Assembly: GCA_027604505.1 (NCBI GenBank)
Contig: JADIIX010000010.1
Coordinates: 62,001-126,000 of the forward strand
DNA: 64,000 nt
From: Gonapodya sp. JEL0774
Lineage: Eukaryota; Monoblepharomycota; Monoblepharidomycetes; Monoblepharidales; Gonapodyaceae
Reading direction: 5' to 3'
In this document: positions 37,965-50,354 of the stretch, piece after piece
How positions within the stretch are numbered: the stretch's first letter is position 1
Layout: the number at the start of each line of letters is the position of its first letter
Made by a program: the position numbers and the translations under genes
The notes under the pieces: model-generated
The model's input: the letters and a program-made list of their open reading frames with translations, nothing else
Database searches by the model: none
What the model was told of the DNA's origin: nothing

Positions 37965-40900
37965 TTAAAGAAATTCCTGTCCAGGAACTCTATAATTGTG
38001 TGCCATGGCCCTCGTGAACATTGCCGCACCGAGCTCCTTAAGGAACTCTTGGAAAACCACATAAGCGGGAATAAAAGTAGACTCCGGTGTTGCAGGAACA
38101 GTGTACTTGGGATCTTCAGCTATGACCTGTCCTTCGCCTGAGCTCACAGGTAGAATGTCCGATGAGGCAGCAGGAGCAGCATGCTCCCAGCCGCTCTGGC
38201 CTGGGTCTTGAGATTCCGATGAAACGCCTTCTTCCATAATGGTGTCGAACTGGTCCAAAAAGCCTCGCGCTTTGTCGTTGGCCATTGCAAGCCATCCTTT
38301 AATGTCATTGACAAATGCCTCTGGATCCAGTGTTATGGACGAATTTTGTCGGTGCTTCCTTGGCGGAACCACGCCTCCAGAACGCACAACCTGCACTTTG
38401 CGATTGAAATCATGCACCATCAAGCTCCTCGTGTGAGCTGCAATGGCTACTGATTCAATTATGTCCAAAAAACCACCCTCCCCACAAACGGTACGGTGAA
38501 CACTGTGGTGAGGGATACTCGCGAGATGAGTCACCAAACTTGTTGCAACGAGGACCTGCTCCGCTGGCAGTTCTAAAATTGAGCCCAAAAGGCGCCGAAA
38601 CGCCTGCTGGAAGGACACAACAGCAGTGTTCCCGGACGAACACTCCGGATTCAGGTCGAGCTCCCCCTCGATCTGTTCCCACCGGCTCTTTCGCGTGGTC
38701 CACTCCGTCCCACCCCAGTCACTCGTTACGGCATCTACACATTTTTCGTATCGCAATTGTGCGTCGGAAAGATAATCATCGAATCCCTCCACAACAGGTA
38801 GTTCGATGGAAATTGCGCTAGATGCCGGCTTATCGGTTGTCGGCCAAACGGTGGTTGGGGACTGCGCCGCAGTGCTGTCGTCTTTTGCGTGCAGCGAATC
38901 ACTTTGACCATTGGTCCGTCGTGGCGCTAGGAGGGACAAAATGCTGCTTGTACGTAAAAGTATCACCGTTGAGATGTCAGCACTACGACACGCCAAAAAG
39001 TGAACTTCTCACCGCACAGTCGTCTTTTGGACTTCCTCTGTGGTTGAATCCTCTGATCCTTCGTCAGGCGCGACAATGCCGAACGCTTCCATAACTTTTC
39101 TGTCGGTTGTGGAGAACAACGTATCTACTAGTCTGAGAGTGGCGATACTCAACTGACCCGCGCGAGCGACCAAACATGTTCATTATTCTGGCTTTACGTG
39201 GAGCTCCGGCACTTGGTAGCTCACCTCACTCCTCGCTTCCAAAATGGACCCAAAATCGTCTACACTTTCGGTCCCTTCAACTGGGGCAACTTCAACCATC
39301 CACGCTGGGTCCAGTCTCCGTACAAGTACCTCGGTAACCCATCGAGGTTGACCCTCGGCCGGCGGAACTTCTCCTTGGAGTATGGACTGGATAAGTGTTT
39401 CAAGGACATGGAAGGAAAGAGTTGAACGGAGGAGATCGGTCAGGTAAGTAGTCGCTGCGATGGATAGTATGAAGTTGGGGGCAGTGGGAGAATGGGAGCT
39501 GGGTTAAGTCAAGATGATTGGTCAGGAGCAGAATCCCGGCGGGGCTAATCATATCAAAAGATGGCAAACCATTGCCCCCTAAACAGCCTGGTTGGCAGAT
39601 TAAAATAGAGAATGCTTGCAGCACCTGCTATCGACTTTTGCGGTAGTATAGAACAAATCCGCCTCCGGTTCATCGCGCAACACACCTGACAACAACATCT
39701 CTCACAACCTTAGAGAACAGGACCCTCGCCAGCGTGGTCACCAGGTGCCGCGAGAGGGGCTGAAATGAGACTGTGTTAGCGCTAAGAAATGAATGGAATC
39801 ATTACGGTCAGGACTCGCCTCACACCCTCTGCGCACCCATCCAATAACAGCACCCCACCAACCCCGCTCCCACCCACCCATGGTTGCTCCCCAAATCTCC
39901 CTTCTTGCTTCCTCCTTTCTCTTCTGGCCAGTCGAGCTCCCAGTTGGTGCATAAATACTTGGGACGATTGGCCTGCTCAGTGGCAGCAGCATTCCCGATG
40001 ACGTCGGGAGCGATCCCTGCCTTTTGTGCGTGACCCGAGCCGCTGCAGGCGACGGAGACGCCAATACGGTATACAATGCCCCAAGGTGGCCACATACGAT
40101 CTCTGCCAGACCACTTTCAGTGGCCCACCAGTGCACCAGCCTGCTTCTGTAATCCGGATTAAGATTGCCGGCGGAGCCGTCCCCAGCAGCGAGATCTGCT
40201 AGCAAGTCCACGGCAACAGAGAGTGCTCGGCATGCCGGGGCAGGGGAAGCAGCTGGTAGGGATGGTGGGCGATGAAAGAGGACGGAGGGATGGAGTAGGG
40301 TCGACAAGAGGGGGAAATGGAACACCGAAGCCGTCTCTAATGTGCCGCCACTGGCGGATCCAGCTTCATCTACAACCATTCTGAGAAATGATGGTTCCAC
40401 GTTAAGCACTTGCCAGAGTTGCAAGAGAAGGTCGCCAACAGCCGTGGTGATGTCGTCTGGGGGATTCGGCAGCTGAAGGTGCCGGTACGAGAGGGATATG
40501 CCATTGGTGGCAGACATTGCAACGCCGTAGTCGGAGAGAAATGGATCGATGGAGGTCGGAGAAGTGGGAGAAATTGGAGACGTCGGAGTCGAATTTGCCT
40601 GGTGGACATCATCCAATCCGACAGTAGCACGGAGAACGGCTCGCATCAGAGGGTCTCGGAATGACTTTTCAGGGAAAAGTTCATACACAACTCGGCGGGT
40701 TGGCAACGAACGTAGAAGGGCGAGGAAAAATTGCAGAACGAGCGCTAACGTGTCGGGTGGAGACGTCGGAGAGGCCGCCAGGGCCACAAGTTCGTCAGGC
40801 AGTCGGGCGGTAAGAAATAGCTCCAAACATGGTCCTAGTGCATGAGGAAAGTCCGGCTTCTTATCATCTAGTGACCGATCGTTTTCACCTTCTGTTGACT

Positions 40901-41295
40901 CTCTTGCGAGTGCCTGCTGAAGTGCAGTGTCCTCATCGCAGAGAACATCAACTACTGAATCCAAGTGCGCGGGAAGACGGGTCGAGAATACAGACTCTAC
41001 AGATTCAAAGTGGCCTAACTCATCCCAGTGATCAAGGCCCCATAGACGCGGGAACGAACACCAACCATATGAATAAAAATGGTTAACGAGAGTTCAGCAT
41101 ACCCCATTCAATACCGATTTCTGCGATCTGCTCACCGTTTTCCAGGGGGAATCGGATGTAACGCGTCCATGTGTGCTTCAGCGTTTCCACCCGCGCCCTG
41201 CTTGCAGATGCCTCGTCCCAAACCTGATCCAGCCCAGCTGTACCGCCGAGAACGATGTCGGCAGCATCACTCAGGAATCCCCGGATGAGATTCAT
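37965..41295 (-). CDS. FHIP/RAI16-like FHF-complex subunit
   Basis: Exons 41295-41103, 40996-39824, 39770-39684, 39454-39225, 39152-39013 and 38943-37965 join in phase (933 residues). The family pattern is present in order: a start with NLIRGFLSDAADIVLGGTAG, the helix KHTWTRYIRFPLENGEQ, the S.LPAHLDSVVDVLCDEDTAL block, the hallmark GPCLELFLTARLPDELVALA, then ALVLQFFLALLRSLP, and a late LSIATLRLVDTLFSTTDR helix. FHIP binds Hook and FTS and links early endosomes to dynein for microtubule transport; fungal homologues act in endosome motility. An inserted PTSPISPTSPTS repeat is disordered. The donor chosen for exon 3 (AGGT/GTGTTG) is the weakest junction. The C-terminal 300 residues show little I can assign. 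Confidence 0.78.
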
Positions 41296-41538
41296 GATGC
41301 CCTTACGGATCGATTGAACAACATTAACAAAGATGCAGTCAAACTACCAACTCGGCACAATAATGAAAATGTACTGGCATTTCATGAATCTCAAACGTCT
41401 TTGAAACAAGATTCAATGGACGAGACAGGGCAGATGTACTGTTAGCATGTGCACAAAATATATTTTCATGCGACAAATTGCCGAGAACTCCATCTGCGAT
41501 TCATGATACATATTATGTACAAGTACCAATTCAAGGTT

Positions 41539-44500
41539 TCAGACGATCGTTGGTTGCTTTACACGCTTGAGCATTCGGTCAAATACTTTGTACTGGGCCT
41601 TCTTTGCAACAGTGACACGTTTGTTCAATTCAACGTAAGCCTGACATAAATGAACCCAAAATTGAGCACGGAAACACGAATACGGAAACAAGAGAAACGG
41701 ACCATATTATCTGCACCACTCAAACTTGTCATCGATCCAGAGACCTTCTTGTAGCCCGCGGACGTCCCTCCGCCATATGCATTATCTTCCATGTCCTCGA
41801 CCTTTTCCTCATCTGCAATCTCAGCGGACTGTGATTGGACTTCATAAAGAAGCCCTAATTGGTCCTTTAGAGTCGAAAAGGCGAGATCCGGAGTTGATTC
41901 CATTCCGGCAAGCTTTGTGATTACTTTGAAGCTATATCCCTGATCGATGAGGAATTGTTGGCGCTTCGTGGAGTAATACATCTCCTCTGTGTCAGTAGAT
42001 ACAAGAGTGTAGAAAAACGCATTAAAACCCTCGTCTGAGCGCCGTTTTGCTCTGAGAATACGCCCCAATCGTTGGGCTTCCTGCCGACGAGAGCCAAAAT
42101 GAGACGAGATCTGAATTAGACAAGTGGCCTCTGGGATGTCGAGCGATGTGTCGCCAACTTTCGACAAGAAGATGGTGTTGACGGTCGAACTGTGCTTGAA
42201 CTTTTCGAGCACCTGCAGCCGTTCTTGCGTTGAAGTAGCGCCGTATATATAATATTTCTTGAGCTTGAGGGCGTATTTCTGAATGGAGACAACGGTGTCA
42301 TGGCAAAGCTGAGGGAAGCTAACAAAAACTGGTCACATATCCCACTCACTTGCAACGCATATACATTGTCCGAGAACACGATGATTTTGTCACCCCTCGA
42401 CTCATGATACTGTATCAAGTACTGGCATGCGTGGAATTTTGCAGGATTCATGATGGCGAGAAGACGTCTTTTCCTTTCAGTACGAACAGGGTGATCAGAA
42501 GATAAAAGCTCAAAATTTCGCTTGCATGGGATCTCATGAAGCCTCTCACCTAGATGGTTCATTCAAATAATCACGGTAAAATTGTGGCGTCATTGGACAC
42601 CACACTTCAGCACATTGAACTGTCGCAATGTGCCCCCTTTCCGCCAAATCCATCCAGTTCGCTTCATACAACTTAGGCCCGATCAAGAAATTGAGGTCCT
42701 CGATCTTCTCGTCTTCTCTGACAAGTGTCGCAGTTAATCCGAGCTTGGCGTGTGCACCGACAACTGTGAGAACTTTTCGAAACATGTTGGCCGGCACAAC
42801 ATGGACCTCATCGAGAATAAGCAGACCCCATTCCCGTTCCTGTATGAAGCGCATAATCTTCTCAGCATCATATGCGCGCTTGCCTTGTTTCGCAATCATG
42901 GTGTATGTTGAAATAATGATTCCAGAGTTGCCAACAAACTTTGTCACGGACAAACTCAGAACATGTGGAAACACAGATCCCGAAATTCACGATGACGTAC
43001 TTTTTCTTTGCCCTCAGCGGTGAACTTTCCAATTTGATTCTCATTTACAGAAGTCCATTGTTTAAACTCCCTTGCCCATTGCTCCACACTTACAGCACTC
43101 GTACACAAAACCAAGATACTCTTTTTGACAGTACAGGCGGCTGTGATTCCCACAAGTGTCTTGCCAGCACCGCACGGCAGCACAATGATGCCTGATCGGG
43201 CACGACCATTACCGAACATTTTTGACAGTGACTTTTCTTGATAAGGGCGAATTTGGGTAGTGGCTTTGAGGTCAATATCCAAAGGGGCATTGGAGGTGTC
43301 GTTGCGGAAATCATATTCTTCAAGAAGAGGAAAATCCAGTTGGTTGCAGCGGCGACGGACGTCCTGAACAAGGAACCATTGCGAAAGTATAAAACTAAAG
43401 CCTCAGATCCTATAAACTCATGTTATCACAAACGGGATCGCTCACTTCAACTTTGTGCTTGATGATTTCGAATGAAAAAACTTGGCCTTCCTCTTCCCCT
43501 TCATCGTCTCTCTCAACATCAAAAGCCTCTGCAAGACCATCATCCTGCTTCGGCGGTTGACCATTCTCAACATCATTTGCAATAGCAGCACTCGCAGGTC
43601 CACCTTTCGCAACCGCCCCTGAAGACGGGGCTCTACTCGATGGTTCGAAAGCTTTTCCTTTCGAATCTGTAGCACTTTTCACCCCCGCAATCTGCATGTC
43701 CTTCCCAGACGGTGCTCTTTCAGAAAAAAGTCCCAGAAAATCTTCTCCCGAGCCGCTAGCTCCCTCGGGAACCACTGTGGACTCTTTGATTTCGCCATCC
43801 TTGAGCAGCGTCTGAAGCAGTTCGGTGTAGGCACTCTCCACGAAGTACCGGTTGTGCTTAAGTACAAGTTTGAGTTTTCCATACGATTCAGTGCAATCCT
43901 GAATGTACTTGGTGATCGAGGCTGGGACCGGAATCTTCGAAAGACGATTGAGAACCTCAATGATGGATGCAGTTTCCAAACCCACGGACACCGCCGCATA
44001 GAGACTGTATACGGTAAGTTTGTACTCATGCACGAATGTAGGACTGTGTCATGGTCGCGCGGTACCGTTGTTAGACGTTGCGGTTCAAGAGCAAAATTCA
44101 ATTGGCATCCAGAGTCCTTTCCTGGTTATTACACACAACTAGTGTTCGCATTTCACATTTTGTTGTTGTTGCTGTGAAACTCACCGACTTATTGGTTCTG
44201 CAATGGCAATAAGAAAGTCCTGGGCTTGTCCCGCAACCGGAGAAAACGCCTCCAGAATGATACGACCATCCTCACATACGTAAAGTGGACGGGATGAGTG
44301 GTCTAACTTGAGGGGGAGGTATGTAAAGTCGTCCTTCATGTAGTCCGAACTGGTAGGTGAGCGTGTAGCTGCAGCTATCGTTCAGAGCGGCACGAGACTT
44401 GCCTTACTATCAAAAAGAGTCGATGCAGCGTCCAAGATTGTACCTGCAGGCTTGGGCTCGGTTTGAGGCTCATAGTATTCTTCAGCTGGATGTGTTGAGC

Positions 44501-45035
44501 AACGTTATACCGCCCGGAGGAGAAGGCATATTATTCAGCAGCTATTTGCAAGAGTTCTCAAGAGTCACATTTCGTTGTCCGAATTCGTTCGCGGGGCTTC
44601 TTTGTTTAAGTTTTCGTGCTTTTCTCGACCCCAATCATCGTCCGTTATCACTCGTCCGTTATCCTCCATATCATCTCCATGAAAATCTTCATACGTCTCA
44701 TCACTTTCGTCGTCCACCAAGCAAGAGAGACAACCAAGTAGGAGACACAAGGGACAGAGATGCGAACGCTCACCTTTCGAAGAGGAAGCCTTTGACAACC
44801 TCTTAGACTTCTTCCGCTTCAATTTTCCCGAAGGCTCCTCATAGTCCTCATCGTCATCATCTTCTTCACCTCCTCCACGGTAATCTTGGTACGTTTGGTC
44901 ATTTTCGTCGTCGTAACCATCCTCTGATACAAGACAAAGAACGAAAATGGGTTCGTGGACGAAAAATGAGACAGCAGCAAGTTACTTGTTTCTACTCAAA
45001 GCAACAAGCTTACTGGAACTGCCTTTTCGTTTCAT
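41539..45035 (-). CDS. SSL2: TFIIH DNA helicase/translocase XPB
   Basis: This is a multi-exon gene starting at ATG 45035 with an acidic/basic N-terminus ([20 protein letters not shown]). Spliced motifs match XPB/Ssl2: [35 protein letters not shown], then after an Ala/Ser/Lys linker [20 protein letters not shown], Walker [10 protein letters not shown], the DEVH box ([15 protein letters not shown]), the RED motif ([20 protein letters not shown]), [14 protein letters not shown], and motif [14 protein letters not shown]. The C-terminus is [15 protein letters not shown] is a 3'-5' ATP-driven translocase of TFIIH that opens promoters for RNA polymerase II and acts in nucleotide excision repair. Exons between 44390 and 44830, where the N-terminal domain begins, are not fully resolved. 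Other joins (for example KVE/DVRRR, GKEK/FVGNS) keep phase. Confidence 0.95.
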
Positions 45036-45344
45036 GGCGAACTGTTGGGTCTTCGCAAGTTTCGCAACCACATATGTATTTTCTCGGGCCCAGTGAGGAT
45101 TCCCGGGCCATGTCTTTCTTTACATTCAAATCCACATCCTCCACTCTTCAACCTCGCGACCCCCGTCATTGTTTTCCACTCCCTCCCCGGCCAATATTGA
45201 GACCGATCAGCGCTCCTTATCATTTCTCCCAGAAAGCGAATTTGCACGCAAAGCTTTCGACAAGTAATTTTATCTCAATCGAAGGGGGAAAATTCACGAC
45301 GGGATATTCTAAACTAAATTCTCGGAAAGCATGAACATTCCTCA
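45036..45344. other. Intergenic region upstream of XPB
   Basis: 309 nt; promoter side of XPB and 3' side of the next minus-strand gene. No motif stands out. Confidence 0.35.
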
Positions 45345-46434
45345 TCACCTCTTCGCTACGGCGGCATCGAGTATTTCCAAGAACCACGTCGCGGCTGCGA
45401 CAGCAGCAGCAGCTTCAACAATGATGTTGAGAACTGGTATAGCGGATGCAATGGACTCCGGACAGTCGAACACGCGGTACTCTCCAGGAGTTGGTTGAGG
45501 GAACGTTGCGATGTCAAGGAAGCGGAGGTAAGGTGACGGCGGATGGACGATGCGATGAAGAGCTGTGTTGGGTGGCATGGCATTGATGGGGAATACCGAT
45601 TTTGGGGGTCGATATTGTTTCAGATACTTTTTGTGCAGTTGAGATGCGGGTGACTGAAGTGGCGGAGTTGTGAATGCAATCACTAAGGCACCAAGAAAGG
45701 GAATCGTAGTAAGAATGAGGAGGAAAAGCTTGGGAGGTGTAGGAGGTAATTTAAAGTTGCAAGCCGATGCTCGCGTTGGAATATGAAAACTACCTTCACC
45801 GCTCACTCACCCTCATTACTTTACCCCAAGCCCAACGCCTCATCCTAGCATCCATTGCGGCGAGCCAAGAACTCGGATTTTCTCTCATCTCGGGGTACGC
45901 TGCCCGACTCACGTCGTCTTGTTCCTTTCTTTGAGCATCAGAGTCCATCCGAACGTGCCGTTTACTCATTTCAAGCCGTTGTGCGTCGTTTTCGGTTTGG
46001 ACTGGCCGAGTCTTGTTTTCCTGGTGCTGCATTAATAAAGAGTGGGATGACGTGTCCTTCACGGTTGTGTCCTCCGCCGACCAGTTCCAATCACTATGTG
46101 CTTCTCTCATTCGAATACCATCATTTACCGTGGACTCAAATATCTCCCACCTGATTCTCGCGATCCATCCTCGCTTTGCACCCCAATATGAGAGCGGGAA
46201 GAGAGATGCAGCGAGTGACACCAATAGTCTAATTACGCTGAACGAAGGTGCAGATGTAACTCGAGACGGAGTAAAAATGAGATAAACGAGTGCTATTGGT
46301 GTGTAAAAGAGCTTGGAAACATGGGCAGAGAGTATCGCAGGCTGAAGAAACCACTTCAGAGGAGAGACGGCGTAAGCGAAAGCGGAGGCAAGAATTGCAA
46401 CGAGACTATCTAAGTTGATGCTCAAAATTGTCAT
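45345..46434 (-). CDS. Hypothetical multi-pass membrane protein (335 aa)
   Basis: Exons 46434-45811 and 45728-45345 join in phase. Hydrophobic segments lie at about 8-30 (LDSLVAILASAFAYAVSPLK), 40-56 (LFYTPIALVYLIF), 66-85 (VIRLLVSLAASLFPLSYWGA), after the intron LFLLILTTIPFLGALVIAF, and at the C-terminus IPVLNIIVEAAAAVAAATWF. Between the first three and the fourth is a hydrophilic, Gln/Arg-rich region (about 105-205). The layout, a membrane hairpin near the N-terminus and a long polar loop, fits an ER or lipid-droplet protein, but I do not recognise the family. Confidence 0.6.
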
Positions 46435-46828
46435 CGTGTTAGCGAGTGGCAGACTAGAGGGAGGAATTCAGACTTTGGTGTGCGGTTGTATTTCTGGAAT
46501 GACCACGCTTTTATGGCACCCCATGTCCGCAGGCTGAGGCCCTCACTGGTGCCTGGGTGACGAACTCCACCCACCTTCACGTGAAAGTGAGCCTCTGTTT
46601 TGCCTTCCATCCGCATGTGGGGTTCGTCATCTCAAGACTTCTTGTGGCAATTTCGTGCCACTTTCAGTAGCGACCAGAAGAGTGTTGTATTGGTTTTAGC
46701 TGAGCGTGTCGGCCTCCATTGTTTCTAATATGATGCAAGAAGAAGAGGCTATATGTGTTTACAGTGGACCTCCAACCCAGGAAGGGAAATGAGCAAAAGA
46801 AAGCCTGCCCTCTTCCCTACTCTCCAAC
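46435..46828. other. Intergenic region
   Basis: About 390 nt between a minus-strand start and the stop of the next minus-strand gene. No gene recognised. Confidence 0.35.
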
Positions 46829-49800
46829 TCAGTCCAAACTCAAACTGGTGCTATCATCCGTCTCCCACCCGTCTCCCTCGCTCTCTCCTGGGGATCTCCA
46901 TTCTCCTGGCATGCCGCCAGGAACCACTAGTGACGGACCCGCGACCCCTGCGGAAACTGCCTGTGCTGTCCCAGTCCCTACTATACTACTTCTAGCCGCC
47001 GCCGCGACTGCAGCAAACACCTGTCCTGGAAAATTCCACGCTCCAGCTCCATATGGTTCGTCCTCATCATCGTCCACCCATGATCCTTCTTCGTGGTCAT
47101 CATCATCATCATCGTCGTCGTCAAAATCGTCATCTGAATCTGAGTCGTGGTCGTGGTAGTCCTCTTCATCTTCCTCTGAACAGTGATAGCCGTGTATGGC
47201 GTTCACGAACCCGCAATGCGCTCGGTAAGTGATCTTGCTGAACCTTCACTCGCACGATCCCACTGTTATTTACTCACCTTCAATTCCCCTAGGATCCGAC
47301 ACTAAGTCCCACATGTCTGATGCAAGGCAATCACCCATCAGGATCAATGGGGTGGCTGTTGGAAAAGCCACATCTAAATATCCACTTGCACATCGCACTC
47401 ACCGGTCCCCTCCCCATCCCACATCAGTGGTCTCCGGCTACCCCCCCGAAATCTCTTGCGTAACTGATCCAAAACTCTTCTGCTTAAATCTAACACGTCC
47501 TCATTCTCCCCCCAGCCCAGATAAGTCAGTCTTTTGTGCTTAAGTGCCGCAATGAAGGCCGATTGCTGCACTCTCTCCAAATCTCCATTGTGCTTTTCTG
47601 ACGATGTCGCGGTGATATCCAAACTGATGAGTCCCCTCAATCCGTCGAGCAGAGCAGTCAGGGAGTCGGTCGTAAGGAACGAGACGTCAACGAGAGACAG
47701 CACCGTGATAGACGGACAGTGCACTGGGATTTGGGATACGGAAGCCGATGTGAGGGAGGAGCAGTTGGTCAGGTCCAGTTTCAGAAGGTTAGAGGTGGAC
47801 GAGATGATCCTAAGAAAGAGTTCATCCGTGAGGGATTCATGGCCGGCAAGGCTGGAGCAGACATAACATAAGAGGTGTGGGACGATGAAGGAAGCCCGCG
47901 GGTGGGCCGCCAGCCAGTGAACGATGTAACAGATAGTTACGTAACAGCATCGATGTCATGAGTAGCAATCACGCGGCTCAAACAACGTTCCAACTCACCT
48001 CAGATGCGTTAAACCAACCAACATGCAAACTTCCTCCAAATACTCGTCCCCACCGACCCTAAAACCACCCCCATGCCTGCCCTGTCCACCAGTACCTGGG
48101 GCTTCAACATCAAGCGTCCTGAGCTGATGGCCTCTCTTGGCCAGCATTTCGAACGTCTTTCTCTCAAACACGACACTTGTTTCTGCGAGGCAAACCCACA
48201 CGAGACTGGTGCATAGTTCCAAGATCTGATGTACAACATCCGAGGGGAGAGGGAGGCCTCGGGGGAAGGAGATATGGGTTATGGACTGCACGTGAAGCAG
48301 TTCTGGTAAGCGACGGAAGAAGCGTAAGAGAAGCGTTGGCGGGGGGGAATGTTTGGGAGGACGTGGAGGTGGAGGTGGAAGATCGATATATAACCGCTTG
48401 ACTGGGCGGCGGGGGAGAGGTATAAGAGAGGGGGAGCGCGACGCCTCTACAAGACAATGTGGGGGAGCATGAATACCATCTCCTTGGCGAATGCACAAAG
48501 AACGAAGCGCGGATGTCGTATCACGCACGGCACCCTCTTGACAATTCCCTTTTTCCGCTGATTGTCCGCGAGCACAATTGCGCTCCTCACTTGTGTTGCG
48601 TTCCTTTCCATGAGGTGCTGAGGACGACAACCTCTACTTACCTGGAAATGTGGTGGGAAACCGTTTTGCAGGAGGCTTTGATGAGTCTTCGGGATCGGGT
48701 TCGAACCAGAATGTTGGTACGATCGGATCGGAATCCATGTCATCGGAGGAATTACGGTGGACGACCGTCACGGAGACAGATGTCGGAGAAGAGGAATGAA
48801 CGTCACTGGGAACAAAAGACGATGCGGAAGCAACATCGCGGTCACGCTTGGGAGGGGAAAAGTTTTGGTCAGTTTTACGTGAGAGCCAAGGTTCCCGAAT
48901 AGATCAGTGTGTGGAGCAGTTCAGGTCGCTTCCACCTCTTAATTTGATGTGGAAGGCGAAGGTCACGAAAAGAAAGGTGTTCGGGGCACTTAGGCGGCTC
49001 CACTTCCCACATGTTGGAATTTCATCGCCATTTGCAGATTTTGACTTCCATATAGTTTGTGCCCGTCACGCCTGTAACGTGAAAGTTCGCGCCCATCCGA
49101 AATGCCCGCAAACGAGACCTCGTTGATGACATTGTGGCTTGCGGAACTCACCCTCTTGCCGGGAGACATCCAAGCCATCGCCCCAATCCCACCACCTCTC
49201 TGATCACTCGAGTGTGCTTCGAGGTGCCCTCCAGTGCCGCTCCGGAAAGTGTATCCTCCTAATCCGGACGATCCACCTCCAGCGGGACCTCGGGTCACCG
49301 ACGTGGACATGTGAGAGTGCAGATATCCACAGTGACCGAAAACCGGTGCTCTGAGTCTCGACTCCCTATCTTCCAGAACAGGCACATCTCTTGGTGCGAC
49401 CCGTGATCCTGCAGCTTCGGCTTCAAGGATAGCTAAAACCCAGCCCAGCTCGCGGACGTGTAGAATGTGCAGGTCGTGCCATATGAGGTAGGAGGCAGGA
49501 GTGGACCAGGCGGAGTGGACGAGGGCACAAGAGAGAAGTGTAGACTGAGGACGAAACAGTGAGGGTGAGCCCAGCCGACAAACCAAAGAGAGCAGAGTTG
49601 ATTGCACTCATATTCTGCGGAAGAGCAACTGACAGTGTCAAGATATGAGAATATGCAGGTCAGGATCTCCGACGGGAGACAGACAGCACGATGTGCGAGG
49701 CTTAGTTCACGGTTGACGGCTTCGAGAGCACATGTGAGGGCGGCCGAGCTACAGCAGGGTGAAGCATTTCAAGACCAAGCCGGTAAGAGGTTGGCCATAA

Positions 49801-49856
49801 CGATCATCCTCTCGTTTTGCGGAAGTTCTTCCTCACGATCGCGACATCTTGTCCAT
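46829..49856 (-). CDS. F-box/LRR protein with Asp-rich C-terminal tail
   Basis: The start at ATG 49856 is supported by three in-phase exons (49856-49837, 49748-49634, 49544 onward) that assemble an F-box at about 30-70: VCLPSEILTCIFSYLDT joined to STLLSCALVHSAWSTPASYL and IWHDLHI. Downstream exons encode a proline-rich loop (LPPPPPRPPKHSPPP) and leucine-rich repeats: LLHVQSITHISFPRGLPLPS, ILELCTSLVWVCLAETSV, HCPSITVLSLVDVSFLTTDS and LRGLISLDITATS. The last frame (47206-46829) is strongly acidic, with runs of Asp/Glu, then an Ala/Gly-rich end. It is probably an SCF ubiquitin-ligase substrate receptor. I could not resolve splicing at about 48450-49150 and 47210-47380, so the extent is approximate and the acidic frame could belong to a separate gene. 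Confidence 0.6.
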
Positions 49857-50354
49857 CGCTTGTATGTGAATCTGATTTTCTCTGTTTTAGTAACTCACGT
49901 CGCCGTTTCTACGCCGTCGTCACCGTCCCGGATATCGGCAAAAGCCTCTCTGAATAGACGCAGGAGCTGCGAGCGTGGAATCATTGAGTTCCGTGTTAAC
50001 CGGTACTTATCCAAATCAATACGATGCGTGTGGATTGATGAGAGTAATTTGATTTCCGATATTATACTTTTCGGTCCAAAGCATGCTATGTTATTCTATC
50101 TATGTATGTTGAAAGAACATTTGATTGAAAAACTCGAAATGGTTTATGTATAAGGGAAAGAACAGGGTTATCTCTTTGTCAACAGCAGTCATGTGCTAAA
50201 GAGACCCCCTACACTATTTCCACTCGAATCAGTAAGTTCTAACACATAAGCAATGTATCGAGGTCTGTGCTCCTCAGAAGTCCGAAAGAATAATGAGTGG
50301 GTGCAATCATTCGAAGATCAGAACGCATCCGGCTAGTCAGCATGCACAACACGG
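49857..50354. other. Intergenic region
   Basis: About 500 nt containing the F-box gene promoter and the 3' end of the sphingosine kinase gene. It is AT-rich around 50040-50150. No gene recognised. Confidence 0.4.

Noticed and set aside
46755-47159. Serine-rich open frame on the plus strand
   Set aside because: It is the complement of the Asp-rich coding frame of the minus-strand F-box gene; the serine runs are a reflection of GAT/GAC repeats.
48695-48720. GGTTCGAACCC B-box-like word on the minus strand
   Set aside because: It is part of an F-box gene exon encoding FWFEPDPED, with no A box at the right distance.
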